Below, piece after piece: positions 8,317 to 17,055 of a stretch of DNA of 64,000 bases. The position numbers and the translations under genes are program-made. The notes under the pieces are model-generated. The model was not told where the DNA came from and did not search any database. It worked only from the letters and a program-made list of their open reading frames with translations. Each line of letters begins with the position of its first letter. The first letter of the stretch is position 1. The stretch is from CAKAHY01 sp963522175 (GTDB lineage Bacteria; Bacillota; Clostridia; Lachnospirales; Lachnospiraceae): assembly GCA_963522175.1 (NCBI GenBank), contig CAUQXC010000007.1, positions 62,001-126,000 on the forward strand. The letters are read 5' to 3'.

Positions 8317-9950
8317 CACGAGGCTCTCCTTTCCAAAATACTCTTTACGTTAATGAGCGACATATACAGGAAATTAACTACAAGACATATTAAAATTATT
8401 AAAACGGCAATCACCGATCCCAAATTGTAGTTTCCGCTTTGTATAAGGTCGAACATAACTATAGTAAGCACCTTTTGCCCCGGCGAAACAAGGAAAATTA
8501 TGCTTCCTATAGTTGTCATCGTAGTTATAAAAGCATTTATAAAGGATATCAAAAGCGCATCCTTGCTCATAGGAAATACGGCATCCTTAAGCTCAAAAAG
8601 TCTGTTTCCGCCCAAATCCCTTATAGAATTCAAGGTATCCGTATTAATCTTTTCCATACTTGCAATACCCATTTTTGTCGAAAAGGGCATCTGCTTGAAC
8701 AATACGTTCAAAACCACTATAGCCGCCGTTCCGGTTAAATAAATAGGTGCTTTGTTAAATGCCATAAGATAACCCAGTCCGAAAAATGTTCCCGGAATTA
8801 TGTAAGGCATCGTGGCAAAAAAATCTATAAGCTTAAATATTTTAATTTTTCTTATCTGCAGGTAGTAGGCTATAAGCAGTCCCAATATACTGCCGAAAAA
8901 GGCGGAAATAAGGCTGTACACCACACTTCTGGTTATCGTTGCGTTAAGGTAAGGCTTCGCATCCGCAATATTTTGAAGAGTAAATACAAGCTTGCCTTTT
9001 CTCATTACGCTGATACTTGACAAAAATACCGAAGCGTACTGGATGCATACCCATAATATGAAAAATACAGCTACACATTTTGCAAGAGTATACACTGTAC
9101 CCTTTTTGGCTATATCGGCATCACCGTTTCCGAAACCGTGCGATGAAAGGCTTATATTTCTTATACTTCTTTGATATAAAAGGAATATAATCATTGCAGG
9201 AATAAGTAAAACAACGTTTATCGCGGCTGCCTTGGCTACATTACCTTCCGCAATAACCACAAAATAACTCTCACTCGCAAGTACATTAAAATTTCCCCCG
9301 ATAATGGCAACCGTTCCGAAATCCGCAAGACTTCGCAAAAAGGTAAGCAAAGCGCTTGCCTTTATCGCAGGAATGAGATGAGGCAGCAAAATATCAAGTA
9401 TTATGTTATTCGTCCTCGCTCCGAGGCTTTTTGCACTGTCTATAAGACCCCTGTCCACACTTACTATAAAGCCTATAAGCAAAAGACTTGCCATTGAAAA
9501 ATCGCTGACCGTCTGCATCAATACAACTCCCCACATCCCGTAAGGGTTAAGTGATAGTCTGAGTATATGATAACTTATAAGCCCTCTTCTGCCGAATAAA
9601 TTAATATAGCTTAATGCCGTAACGAAGGGCGGGCTTATAATGGTTACCGAAAGTACGAATCTTATATATTTTTTTATCCTCTCAGGACATATATAGTAAT
9701 ATACCGCCGTACACACTCCGGTAAAGCTTGTCAAAATACTTGTCAAAACGGCCGTTTTCAGGGAGTTTTTTAAAAGCTTGGGCTTTTTTACAAGTATTTC
9801 CCCGAAATAGCTTAAATCTATTTTTCCGTTTGAATAAACGCTTTCTTTCAAGACGGCAAAAAACGGTAGCAAAATAAACAAAATAATCAATATTGCTACT
9901 GTACATATCAATATGAAATCCGCTATCTTGTACCGTTTTTTTGTCTTCAT
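8316..9950 (-). CDS. ABC importer permease, two-domain (FbpB class)
   Basis: A 544-residue membrane protein made of two homologous permease halves (about 1-270 and 290-544), each with roughly six helices. Each half carries an EAA-type cytoplasmic loop that contacts the ATPase (for example DSAKSLGARTNNIILDILLP and NSIRDLGGNRLFELKDAVFP). Fused double permeases are typical of Fe(III) (FbpB/AfuB) and 2-aminoethylphosphonate importers. It sits 21 bases after the binding-protein gene and overlaps the ATPase gene. Confidence 0.92.
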   Translation of the reverse strand: MKTKKRYKIADFILICTVAILIILFILLPFFAVLKESVYSNGKIDLSYFGEILVKKPKLLKNSLKTAVLTSILTSFTGVCTAVYYYICPERIKKYIRFVLSVTIISPPFVTALSYINLFGRRGLISYHILRLSLNPYGMWGVVLMQTVSDFSMASLLLIGFIVSVDRGLIDSAKSLGARTNNIILDILLPHLIPAIKASALLTFLRSLADFGTVAIIGGNFNVLASESYFVVIAEGNVAKAAAINVVLLIPAMIIFLLYQRSIRNISLSSHGFGNGDADIAKKGTVYTLAKCVAVFFILWVCIQYASVFLSSISVMRKGKLVFTLQNIADAKPYLNATITRSVVYSLISAFFGSILGLLIAYYLQIRKIKIFKLIDFFATMPYIIPGTFFGLGYLMAFNKAPIYLTGTAAIVVLNVLFKQMPFSTKMGIASMEKINTDTLNSIRDLGGNRLFELKDAVFPMSKDALLISFINAFITTMTTIGSIIFLVSPGQKVLTIVMFDLIQSGNYNLGSVIAVLIILICLVVNFLYMSLINVKSILERRAS

Positions 9951-9971
9951 GATTTTAAAAATCCTCTGAAT

Positions 9972-11093
9972 TTATTCTGTTGCTTCTTTTCCTTCAGATA
10001 AGGTCTTAAACTTAGTTAATATGTTTTCTCTCTCGCTTCCGAAAGTAGATAAATCTTCTTTTATAAGCTTATCCTTAGGCAAACCGAGACTTAAGCCTTC
10101 AACACCCGGCTTAACTATCTGAGCACTGTCCTTACCGTCAAGCTCCGCTATCATCTTCTGTGCTTCCTCTGTAAGCATAAAGTCTATAAATGCCTTTGAT
10201 ACATCGAGATTCTCGCCGTTTTTGAAGATTGCAACGCCTTCCGGAACCCATGGAATACCGTCTTCAGGATACACAACCGTAAGTCCGTTATCCTCTGCCG
10301 CCTTAAATGCGGACTTGTCAACCGGAATGATGCCTACCGCAAACTCTCCCGCTACAGTCTTTTCCTGAGGATCCTTACCTCTCTTGCTGTAAAATGCCAC
10401 GTTCCCATTAAACTTTGTAAGGTAATCCCAGCCTTTTTCTTCACCGTACATATCGAGAAGTCCCTTTACCATAGCATAGTTTGTACCTGATATGGCAGGA
10501 TTTGACATAATAACCTCTCCCTTATATTTAGGGTCGGCAATCTCTTCCCATGACTTAGGTACTTCAAGTCCCTTTTCTTCGAGTACGCTGTTATTTGCAA
10601 TAAAGCCTACAACAGTTATACCCTTAGCTATCCATGCCCCCTCGGCATCCTTGTACTGCTCCGGAATATCGCTTGAGTTCGGGGAAACATAGTTTTCAAG
10701 TAAGCCGTCAGTCTTTGCCGCCATGAAAGCATCAAGACCGCCTCCGAACCATATATCCGCACCCGGTTTTCCCTCAGCTTTCGCTCTTGCCAAAACCTCT
10801 CCGCTGGACATTGACAAAAATTCAACCTTAGCATTTGTAAGCTTGGTGAATTCGTCAAAAAGGCTTGCATACTTATCACTCGTAGCGACTACGCTTAAAG
10901 TCTTTCCGCTGAAATCCGGATACTCCTCCTCTTTCTTCGTCTCCTCGGCTGCAATGCTTTCTTCCTTCTTTGTTTCCTCCGCCGCACTGCTTTGTGCCGC
11001 TGTCGTTTCCGGTGTCTCCTGCTTTGCACAGGCACTGAAGCTTCCGAGCATAAGAGCGGACAACATTAAACCTGCAATCAATTTTTTCTTCAT
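9972..11093 (-). CDS. ABC importer substrate-binding lipoprotein (FbpA/PhnS-like)
   Basis: A 373-residue type II periplasmic-binding-fold protein. The lipobox FSAC gives lipid-modified Cys22, followed by a Glu/Lys/Ala-rich linker with a near-repeat (EETKKEE, AEETKKEEE) and then the binding domain (KTLSVVATSDKYASLFDEF onwards). Its relatives bind Fe(III), 2-aminoethylphosphonate or thiamine. The C-terminal GIPWVPEGVAIFKNG segment occurs in both iron and phosphonate proteins, so the ligand is unresolved. It is the first gene of the operon, with RBS AAAGGAGAG and a good promoter upstream. Confidence 0.9.
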   Translation of the reverse strand: MKKKLIAGLMLSALMLGSFSACAKQETPETTAAQSSAAEETKKEESIAAEETKKEEEYPDFSGKTLSVVATSDKYASLFDEFTKLTNAKVEFLSMSSGEVLARAKAEGKPGADIWFGGGLDAFMAAKTDGLLENYVSPNSSDIPEQYKDAEGAWIAKGITVVGFIANNSVLEEKGLEVPKSWEEIADPKYKGEVIMSNPAISGTNYAMVKGLLDMYGEEKGWDYLTKFNGNVAFYSKRGKDPQEKTVAGEFAVGIIPVDKSAFKAAEDNGLTVVYPEDGIPWVPEGVAIFKNGENLDVSKAFIDFMLTEEAQKMIAELDGKDSAQIVKPGVEGLSLGLPKDKLIKEDLSTFGSERENILTKFKTLSEGKEATE

Positions 11094-11124
11094 AACACTC
11101 TCCTTTTTTATTTGTTTAAATAAG

Positions 11125-11154
11125 ACTATACCATAAAGAAGGCTTACTTTTCAA
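11125..11154 (-). promoter_or_regulatory. Promoter of the ABC importer-glycosyltransferase operon
   Basis: Minus strand: -35 TTGAAA (11154-11149), 18-base spacer, -10 TATAGT (11130-11125), about 30 bases before the ATG of the binding-protein gene. It lies back to back with the carB leader promoter. Confidence 0.65.
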
Positions 11155-11246
11155 TTTATATAGATATTAACTATATGTTTATAGGTATATAGCCTTTATC
11201 TATTGATATTTTTTCTTGTATTTTATCATACAGTTCAAAAAAACTC

Positions 11247-11275
11247 TTGCATTCTATTTTAAATTTTGGTATCAT
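11247..11275 (+). promoter_or_regulatory. carB leader promoter
   Basis: TTGCAT (11247-11252), 17-base spacer, TATCAT (11270-11275). The transcript would start near 11282 and carry a leader of about 250 bases before carB. A small perfect hairpin follows at once: TTAAAGC (11291-11297), loop ACTTC, GCTTTAA (11303-11309). It is placed to act as an early RNA polymerase pause site. Confidence 0.65.
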
Positions 11276-11346
11276 ACTGTCAATTTGAGTTTAAAGCACT
11301 TCGCTTTAACTTTGCCGATTTAACTATACACAGGGAGGGGAAAATC

Positions 11347-11463
11347 ATGTTTGGATATTCATTAAGCTTTTATTCAAAACAAAGGACTCTTTCCTTTTAT
11401 TTTTTTATTTCGGCTATTCTGTTTTATATTTATAGTTTATTTGTTTCAAGCAACCTGTATTAA
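11347..11463 (+). CDS. Putative carB leader peptide (38 aa)
   Basis: The ORF starts at an ATG 7 bases after GGGAGGGG, a strong ribosome binding site, and ends at TAA 11461-11463. The peptide is dominated by Phe, Tyr, Ser, Leu and Ile, so its second half is encoded by an extremely U-rich run (about 11391-11447, with TTTTATTTTTTTATT). Its last codons enter the stem of an intrinsic terminator 3 bp from the end of the left arm. This layout closely resembles pyrL of E. coli pyrBI, where translation of a U-rich leader couples UTP-dependent polymerase pausing to terminator read-through. A stable peptide product is unlikely to matter. It could instead be a membrane micropeptide, but the placement argues for a leader. 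Confidence 0.65.
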   Translation: MFGYSLSFYSKQRTLSFYFFISAILFYIYSLFVSSNLY

Positions 11464-11482
11464 TTTATCGGTTGCTTTTTTT
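11448..11482 (+). terminator. Intrinsic terminator / attenuator before carB
   Basis: AAGCAACC (11448-11455) pairs perfectly with GGTTGCTT (11470-11477) around a 14-base loop, and is followed by a run of seven T (11476-11482). The hairpin lies between the promoter and carB, so it must be read through for carB expression. Its left arm is covered by the last codons of the leader ORF, so a trailing ribosome would prevent folding. Confidence 0.8.
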
Positions 11483-11529
11483 ATGTCAAAAAAAAGTTTA
11501 TAAACAACTGTACGTTTTAGGAGGTAATT

Positions 11530-14500
11530 ATGTCTGGCAATTCAGAAATCAAAAAAGTATTGGTAATAGGTTCGGGTCCTATAGTTATAGGGCAGGCGGC
11601 GGAGTTCGATTACTCCGGAACCCAAGCCTGCGAAACCTTAAGAGCCGCGGGTAAGGAAGTTGTTTTAATAAACTCGAATCCCGCAACTATCATGACTGAT
11701 AAGAGTTTTGCGGATAAAATTTATATCGAGCCTATGACTGTCCAAAATATAGAGAAAATAATAATCAAAGAAAGACCCGATTCCATCATCTGCGGTATGG
11801 GCGGTCAAACGGCGCTTAATCTCAGCATAGAGCTGTATGACAGCAAAATACTCGATAAATATAATGTCAGAGTTATAGGTACTCCCGTTGAGGCTATAAA
11901 GCGCGGTGAAGACAGAGAACTTTTCCGTCAGGCTATGATTAAGATAGGCGAGCCTATTATCGAGTCGGAAATAGTTACAAATCTTGAAGACGGCTACAAG
12001 GTGGCGAAACGCATAGGCTATCCTGTCGTTATCCGCCCTGCCTACACCTTGGGCGGAGTCGGCGGCGGTATTGCCTACGATAAAGACGAGCTTAGACATA
12101 TCCTTGAAAAAGGCTTAAAACTTTCAAGAGCATCTCAGGTTCTCATTGAAAAATCCATACTCGGCTGGAAAGAGATAGAGTTTGAGGTTATGAGGGACAG
12201 CACGGGAACCTGTATAAGTATATGCGATATGGAAAACATAGATCCTGTCGGCATACATACGGGTGACTCCATAGTAATAGCTCCTACTCAAACCTTAAGT
12301 AAAGCCGACTTTAATATGTTAAAAACCTCCGCCTTGAAGATAATAGACGAAATAGGCATAATAGGCGGATGTAATGTGCAATTTGCTCTCCATCCTACAT
12401 CATCCGAGTACGCACTTATAGAAATCAATCCGAGAGTTTCACGCTCCTCAGCCCTCGCTTCAAAAGCGACCGGTTACCCTATAGCAAGAGTGAGTGCAAA
12501 GCTTGCCCTCGGCTATAAGCTAAGTGAGATTAAAAATGAGCTCAGCGGCAAGGGATATGCAAATCTTGAACCTCAGGTTGATTATATAGTAGTAAAAATA
12601 CCTAAATGGCCTTTTGATAAATTCTTCAGAGCAAACCGTAAATTAGGTACGAAAATGATGGCTACGGGTGAGGTAATGTCCATATCCGACAGCTTCGAGT
12701 CCGCACTTTTAAAGGGTGTGCGCTCGCTGGAAATCAAGAAACACAGCCTTATACATGCAAACAGCGCCAAAAGAAGCACCGAGGAGCTTTTAACCCGTAT
12801 TCAAAGACCCGATGACGAAAGACTCTTTGACCTTGCCGAACTTTTACGCCGAGGCACCGATAAAAGTGAAATATGCCGCCTTACAGGTATAGAGCTCTTC
12901 TTTGTTGAAAAGATAGAGAGCATTGTTAAGCAGGAAGAATTAATAAAAAGCTTGAAAGTTGAGGATATAACAAAGGAATGTCTCAGCCTATGGAAAAAAA
13001 TGGGCTTTTCGGATACCGCTATAGCCATACTCATGGATATAGATAAAGTCGAGATAAGAAAGAAAAGGGAAGAATTCGGCTTGTACCCTAAGTATCACAT
13101 GATAGATACCTTCGTTAAAGAAGAAGCACCGAGCTCCACTTATTACTATTCGACTTTCACGGGGGAAGATAATGTTCCCGTAAGCAATAACAAAAAAGTA
13201 ATGGTTATAGGCTCCGGTCCCATAAGAATAGGGCAGGGTATAGAATTCGACTATTGTACCGTTCATGCTATCCAAACCTTAAGAAAACTCGGTATAGAAA
13301 GCATTATCGTCAACAATAATCCGGAGACCGTCTCCACCGATTTCAGTATTGCCGATAAATTGTATTTTGAACCTCTTTCTTTTGAAGATGTACTGAATGT
13401 AGTTAATAAAGAAAAGCCGGAAGGCGTTATAATACAATTCGGCGGACAAACCGCTATAAAACTCGCAAAAGAGCTTGATGAAGCCGGCATAAAAATCATA
13501 GGAACAAGTGCGAAAAGTATAGATGCAGCCGAAGACAGGGAGCTTTTCGACGAGCTGCTGGAAGGCTTGAATATTAAAAGACCTAAGGGAAAAGCCGTAT
13601 TCGGCACGAGGGAAGGTGTAAATGCAGCCAATGAGGTGGGCTATCCCGTTCTTGTAAGACCTTCCTATGTACTCGGCGGACAGGGCATGGAAATCTGTCA
13701 TAACGAGGACGAGCTTTGCCTCTACCTTGACAGTGCCTTTGAAAGGGATAAACGCAGACCGGTCCTTATAGATAAATACTTAAACGGAACCGAAATAGAA
13801 CTTGATGCCATATGCGACGGTGAGGATATTTTGATACCGGGTATACTTGAGCACATAGAGCGTGCAGGCATACATTCGGGTGACTCCATTACCATCTGCC
13901 CTCCTAAGAGCATTTCCTCGGAAATAAAGGCTAAGCTTTCGGAAATCACAAAAGATATAAGCCTTAAACTACAGGTAAAGGGCATGATAAACATACAGTT
14001 CATAGTATACGGAAACGAGGTTTATGTTATAGAGGTAAATCCTCGCTCATCCCGTACCGTGCCTTACATTTCAAAGGTAAGTATGATGCCTATAGTGGAG
14101 ATAGCGACAAAGGTAAGCCTCGGCTACAAGCTGAGCGAACTGGGCTTTGGAAGCGGATTAAACGAAAGCTTTAAATATATTGCCGCAAAATTCCCTGTAT
14201 TCTCTACGGAAAAAATTGACGGTGTGGAGGCATCTCTCGGTCCTGAAATGCGCTCCACCGGTGAGATTTTAGGTGTCGGAAAAGACTTTAACGAAGCTCT
14301 TTATAAAGGCTTTCTTGAGGTTTCAAGAGGCAAATACAGTGACACCGAGCATAAGCTTACAAGCTTAGTCAGTATCGACGATAAGGCAAAGAAGGAATTT
14401 CTTCCTATAGCGATAAAGCTGATAAAGCTCGGTTATAAGCTTGTTGCCACTCCCGGTACTTATGAGTTCTTGACTTCCCACGGGGTTATCTGCGATAATG

Positions 14501-14763
14501 TAAATGATCTCTGTACCAATAAGGAATTTGATGTTGATAAAATAGTTGATTCCATAGTGAACAGAGAATTCGGCATACTGATAAATACCCCTACAAAAGC
14601 CAATGATATTAAAAGAGCCGGCTTTAAACTGAGAAGAGCCGCTATAGAATACGGCTTAAAGACCTTTACAAGCCTTGATACCTTAAGCAACTACCTTGAT
14701 GCACAGGAGCATGATGATAAGACTGCGGAGCTTGAGGTCTATAATCTCGGCAGAGAAGACTAA
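11530..14763 (+). CDS. carB: Carbamoyl-phosphate synthase large subunit
   Basis: Makes carbamoyl phosphate from bicarbonate, ATP and ammonia channelled from the small glutaminase subunit CarA; it feeds pyrimidine and arginine synthesis. The 1077 residues show the two homologous ATP-grasp halves, each beginning with the same nucleotide-binding pattern (KVLVIGSGPIVIGQAAEFDY and KVMVIGSGPIRIGQGIEFDY), then the oligomerisation region and a C-terminal MGS-like allosteric domain (about 930-1077). RBS TAGGAGG precedes the ATG. No carA is adjacent, so the partner must be encoded elsewhere. The leader peptide and terminator upstream suggest control by pyrimidine nucleotide supply. Confidence 0.98.
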   Translation: MSGNSEIKKVLVIGSGPIVIGQAAEFDYSGTQACETLRAAGKEVVLINSNPATIMTDKSFADKIYIEPMTVQNIEKIIIKERPDSIICGMGGQTALNLSIELYDSKILDKYNVRVIGTPVEAIKRGEDRELFRQAMIKIGEPIIESEIVTNLEDGYKVAKRIGYPVVIRPAYTLGGVGGGIAYDKDELRHILEKGLKLSRASQVLIEKSILGWKEIEFEVMRDSTGTCISICDMENIDPVGIHTGDSIVIAPTQTLSKADFNMLKTSALKIIDEIGIIGGCNVQFALHPTSSEYALIEINPRVSRSSALASKATGYPIARVSAKLALGYKLSEIKNELSGKGYANLEPQVDYIVVKIPKWPFDKFFRANRKLGTKMMATGEVMSISDSFESALLKGVRSLEIKKHSLIHANSAKRSTEELLTRIQRPDDERLFDLAELLRRGTDKSEICRLTGIELFFVEKIESIVKQEELIKSLKVEDITKECLSLWKKMGFSDTAIAILMDIDKVEIRKKREEFGLYPKYHMIDTFVKEEAPSSTYYYSTFTGEDNVPVSNNKKVMVIGSGPIRIGQGIEFDYCTVHAIQTLRKLGIESIIVNNNPETVSTDFSIADKLYFEPLSFEDVLNVVNKEKPEGVIIQFGGQTAIKLAKELDEAGIKIIGTSAKSIDAAEDRELFDELLEGLNIKRPKGKAVFGTREGVNAANEVGYPVLVRPSYVLGGQGMEICHNEDELCLYLDSAFERDKRRPVLIDKYLNGTEIELDAICDGEDILIPGILEHIERAGIHSGDSITICPPKSISSEIKAKLSEITKDISLKLQVKGMINIQFIVYGNEVYVIEVNPRSSRTVPYISKVSMMPIVEIATKVSLGYKLSELGFGSGLNESFKYIAAKFPVFSTEKIDGVEASLGPEMRSTGEILGVGKDFNEALYKGFLEVSRGKYSDTEHKLTSLVSIDDKAKKEFLPIAIKLIKLGYKLVATPGTYEFLTSHGVICDNVNDLCTNKEFDVDKIVDSIVNREFGILINTPTKANDIKRAGFKLRRAAIEYGLKTFTSLDTLSNYLDAQEHDDKTAELEVYNLGRED

Positions 14764-14797
14764 CTCTGTCACAGGATGCCGAAGGAAAGGAAAATTT

Positions 14798-15490
14798 ATG
14801 TCTGTTTTTTTAGATGACTTGAAAGCTTTAGCCGATGAAGGCTACAAAGATTTTCAGGCAAAGCTGGTACCTAATATTCCGGCTCAAAAAATTCTCGGTA
14901 TCCGAATTCCTAAGCTTCGTGCCTTGGCAAAGAGCCTCCAAAAAAAGGAGAATTTCAGAGAACTGTATAAGGATTTTTGCTATGAACTTCCGCATAAGTA
15001 TTATGATGAAGACAATCTGCATGTCCTGTTCATAAATGATATGAAGGAGCTTGACTCCTGCATCCCCGAGCTTGACAGAATACTGCCTCATATAGATAAT
15101 TGGGCAAGCTGTGATTTATTTAAACCTAAGTGCTTTATCGGTAAGGAACAACGCATATTACCGTATATTAAGACCTGTCTGGAAAGTCCACATGTTTATA
15201 CCTGTCGTTTCGGTATAGATATGTTGATGGAATTTTTCTTAAAGGAGCATTTTGATAAATCCGTACATTCTTTGCTATACGGCTTTACAAGTGAAGAATA
15301 TTATGTAAATATGGCTAAGGCATGGTATTTTGCTTCGGCTTTGACCAAGCAATATGAAGCCAGTGTAGATGTAATAACGGATTATAAACTTGATAAATGG
15401 ACGCATAACAAAACTATCCAAAAATGCATGGAAAGCCTTGCCATACCTAAGGAAAGAAAAGAATTTTTAAAAGGTTTTAAACTTAAATAG
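14798..15490 (+). CDS. DNA alkylation repair protein, AlkD-like
   Basis: A 230-residue HEAT-like repeat protein of the AlkD superfamily. The opening segment PAQKILGIRIPKLRALAK and the DNWASCDLFKPK motif in the middle are characteristic; related enzymes excise bulky or cationic N3- and N7-alkylpurines without base flipping. The ATG at 14798 was chosen because AAGGAAAGGAAAA precedes it; an in-frame upstream extension would run into carB. It lies 34 bases after carB and may be co-transcribed. Some family members bind DNA without known glycosylase activity, so the substrate is not certain. Confidence 0.85.
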   Translation: MSVFLDDLKALADEGYKDFQAKLVPNIPAQKILGIRIPKLRALAKSLQKKENFRELYKDFCYELPHKYYDEDNLHVLFINDMKELDSCIPELDRILPHIDNWASCDLFKPKCFIGKEQRILPYIKTCLESPHVYTCRFGIDMLMEFFLKEHFDKSVHSLLYGFTSEEYYVNMAKAWYFASALTKQYEASVDVITDYKLDKWTHNKTIQKCMESLAIPKERKEFLKGFKLK

Positions 15491-15527
15491 ATAAAGGATA
15501 AAAAACTTATTTCATAATACCGATATA

Positions 15528-15560
15528 TTTGCCCCCTTGTTTTACAAACAAGGGGGCAAA
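15528..15560. terminator. Bidirectional terminator hairpin between convergent genes
   Basis: TTTGCCCCCTTGTTT (15528-15542), loop TAC, and AAACAAGGGGGCAAA (15546-15560): a perfect 15-bp stem. It separates the AlkD-like gene from the surface-protein gene, whose ends face each other. The following T-tracts are short on both sides. Confidence 0.75.
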
Positions 15561-15586
15561 TTCAATTTTATTTAATTTTCAGTCCT

Positions 15587-16531
15587 TTACTTACTTAAAG
15601 TAACGGATTCTAAGGACATTCCCATTCTCTCGCTCGCATCGTTTCTTACAAACACCGCCTCTATGGTTCCACGCGAAAGCACCTCTCCTCCGCTGCTTTC
15701 GTCATTGTAAATTCCTCTCGCCACAAGCTTTCCGCCGGACAGGCTGTAACTGTTAAAAGTAAAGGTTTTATATCCTTCACCGTCCGCAAATATAGGTCCT
15801 ACAAAATCATTTGATGTACCGTATCCGTCTTCAAACAAAATGTCCCTGAAATTAGACGGTACCTGTCTGCCTAATAAATCTTCCGTACATTCTATCACCG
15901 ACGTCACCGGATACGCTACTGTGTTTTTTGCACCATAATACTTATAGTTTAAGGTTTTCGTACTGCCCCCACCTAAAACCGTGTCGCCATAGTAGTGGAT
16001 CATAGTACCTATATATGCCACGATATCCGAATCGCTCATATTGGCTACCGACGGTAAATTTCCGCCATAAGTATTAATGTAAATATTCGTCGCCTCATTT
16101 ACATAGAATACCTGCTGAGGAGTCAAATCTGTTGAGGTTAAGCTTTTAAAAGCGGGTGCGCCGTCCCATGCACCATCCCCGCCTACACGATAGCCGTCAG
16201 GTGTAGTGGTATTTGTAAGCATTGCACCGTCAGATCCCACATAGTAATTTCCTATCCAACGATTTGTCATAAGATATCCGTTTGTAGCATCCAAATAGTA
16301 CCATTTGCCATCCATGATCCATCCGGTATCCATATAGCCTCTATTATTAAAATGATACCATGAACCGTCACTTAGGGTTCTTAGCCATGAAGACTGTACA
16401 TATCTTCCGTTCTCCAGATATTTGTAACCCTCACTATCTTTTTTCCACTCACCGGCGTAGCTTGTCATGGAAAATCCTGCAAGCATTGAAGCTCCGACTA
16501 TTAATTGAACCAAAAGTTTTCTTATTTTCAT
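15587..16531 (-). CDS. Secreted protein with choline-binding-type cell-wall repeats
   Basis: A 314-residue exported protein: signal peptide 1-26 (cleavage after SYA), then three to four aromatic cell-wall-binding repeats (about 28-105, with WKKDSEGYKYLENGRYV, DGSWYHFNNRGYMDTGW, DGKWYYLDATNGYLMTN). A C-terminal domain of about 180 residues that I do not recognise completes it. The repeats are those that dock on choline or teichoic acids on Gram-positive walls, so the C-terminal part would be displayed at the surface. It lacks a visible catalytic motif. Its upstream region is rich in palindromes and suggests dedicated regulation. RBS AGGAGG. Confidence 0.85.
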   Translation of the reverse strand: MKIRKLLVQLIVGASMLAGFSMTSYAGEWKKDSEGYKYLENGRYVQSSWLRTLSDGSWYHFNNRGYMDTGWIMDGKWYYLDATNGYLMTNRWIGNYYVGSDGAMLTNTTTPDGYRVGGDGAWDGAPAFKSLTSTDLTPQQVFYVNEATNIYINTYGGNLPSVANMSDSDIVAYIGTMIHYYGDTVLGGGSTKTLNYKYYGAKNTVAYPVTSVIECTEDLLGRQVPSNFRDILFEDGYGTSNDFVGPIFADGEGYKTFTFNSYSLSGGKLVARGIYNDESSGGEVLSRGTIEAVFVRNDASERMGMSLESVTLSK

Positions 16532-16575
16532 ATCAAAACCTCCTTCTGATGATGTTTACATGCAAACTCTGCTAC

Positions 16576-16589
16576 TGTCAAAATTGACA
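16576..16589 (-). promoter_or_regulatory. Promoter -35 region with operator-like palindrome
   Basis: TGTCAAAATTGACA is a 6-bp inverted repeat with a 2-base centre. Its minus-strand TTGACA half serves as a -35 element; a weak -10 (TAAACA) lies 17 bases on, toward the surface-protein gene. A repressor bound here would block that promoter. The regulator is not identifiable. Confidence 0.4.
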
Positions 16590-16639
16590 TCGCATAAACC
16601 CCGAATGGCTGCTTGATACAAGAATATCATATCCGTATA

Positions 16640-16674
16640 TTTAAAGAAAGTATTCATTGAATACTTTCTTTAAA
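16640..16674. repeat. 35-bp perfect palindrome
   Basis: The 17-base arms TTTAAAGAAAGTATTCA (16640-16656) and TGAATACTTTCTTTAAA (16658-16674) flank a single central T. A degenerate partial copy (AAAAGTATCCGTTGAATACC, 16672-16691) follows. It lies 110-145 bases upstream of the surface-protein start and outside any gene. It could be an operator or the remains of a mobile-element end. It is AT-rich and lacks a proper U-tract, so a terminator role is less likely. The rest of the 330-base gap 16532-16862 holds only the promoters described. Confidence 0.7.
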
Positions 16675-16818
16675 AGTATCCGTTGAATACCATCAAAACA
16701 TATAAATTAACTAATAAAATTAGTACAATATATGCATAGTGTTGGGAAGATTTATTTTGAAAAATCATTCTTGAACCCGTTAAATTTTTCTAACCGCTTA
16801 TAGCCCCCAAAAAATTTG

Positions 16819-16847
16819 TTGACAAACGCAAGTTTTTTTATTAATAT
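16819..16847 (+). promoter_or_regulatory. Promoter of the tRNA-Gly pair
   Basis: TTGACA (16819-16824), 17-base spacer, TAATAT (16842-16847), about 15 bases before the first tRNA. Confidence 0.75.
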
Positions 16848-16862
16848 ATATGAGTACCTTTT

Positions 16863-16933
16863 GCGGGTGTAGTTCAATGGTAGAACATCAGCCTTCCAAG
16901 CTGAATACGTGGGTTCGATTCCCATCACCCGCT
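16863..16933 (+). tRNA. tRNA-Gly (anticodon TCC)
   Basis: A 71-base cloverleaf: acceptor GCGGGTG pairs with CACCCGC, discriminator T, anticodon loop CTTCCAA (anticodon TCC), and T-loop GGTTCGATTCC. The 3' CCA is not encoded. It reads GGA and, by wobble, GGG codons. Confidence 0.95.
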
Positions 16934-16937
16934 TTTT

Positions 16938-17010
<73 letters not shown>

Positions 17011-17013
17011 CTT

Positions 17014-17047
17014 ATAAGTCCTTGATTTCTCAAGGACTTATTTTTTT
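17014..17047 (+). terminator. Terminator of the tRNA-Gly pair
   Basis: ATAAGTCCTTGA (17014-17025), loop TTTC, TCAAGGACTTAT (17030-17041), then an unbroken T-run. Confidence 0.9.
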
Positions 17048-17055
17048 ATTTAAAA

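Noticed and set aside
11266..11346. Longer version of the carB leader ORF beginning at 11266
   Set aside because: That start lies upstream of the predicted transcription start. The ATG at 11347 has the strong RBS.
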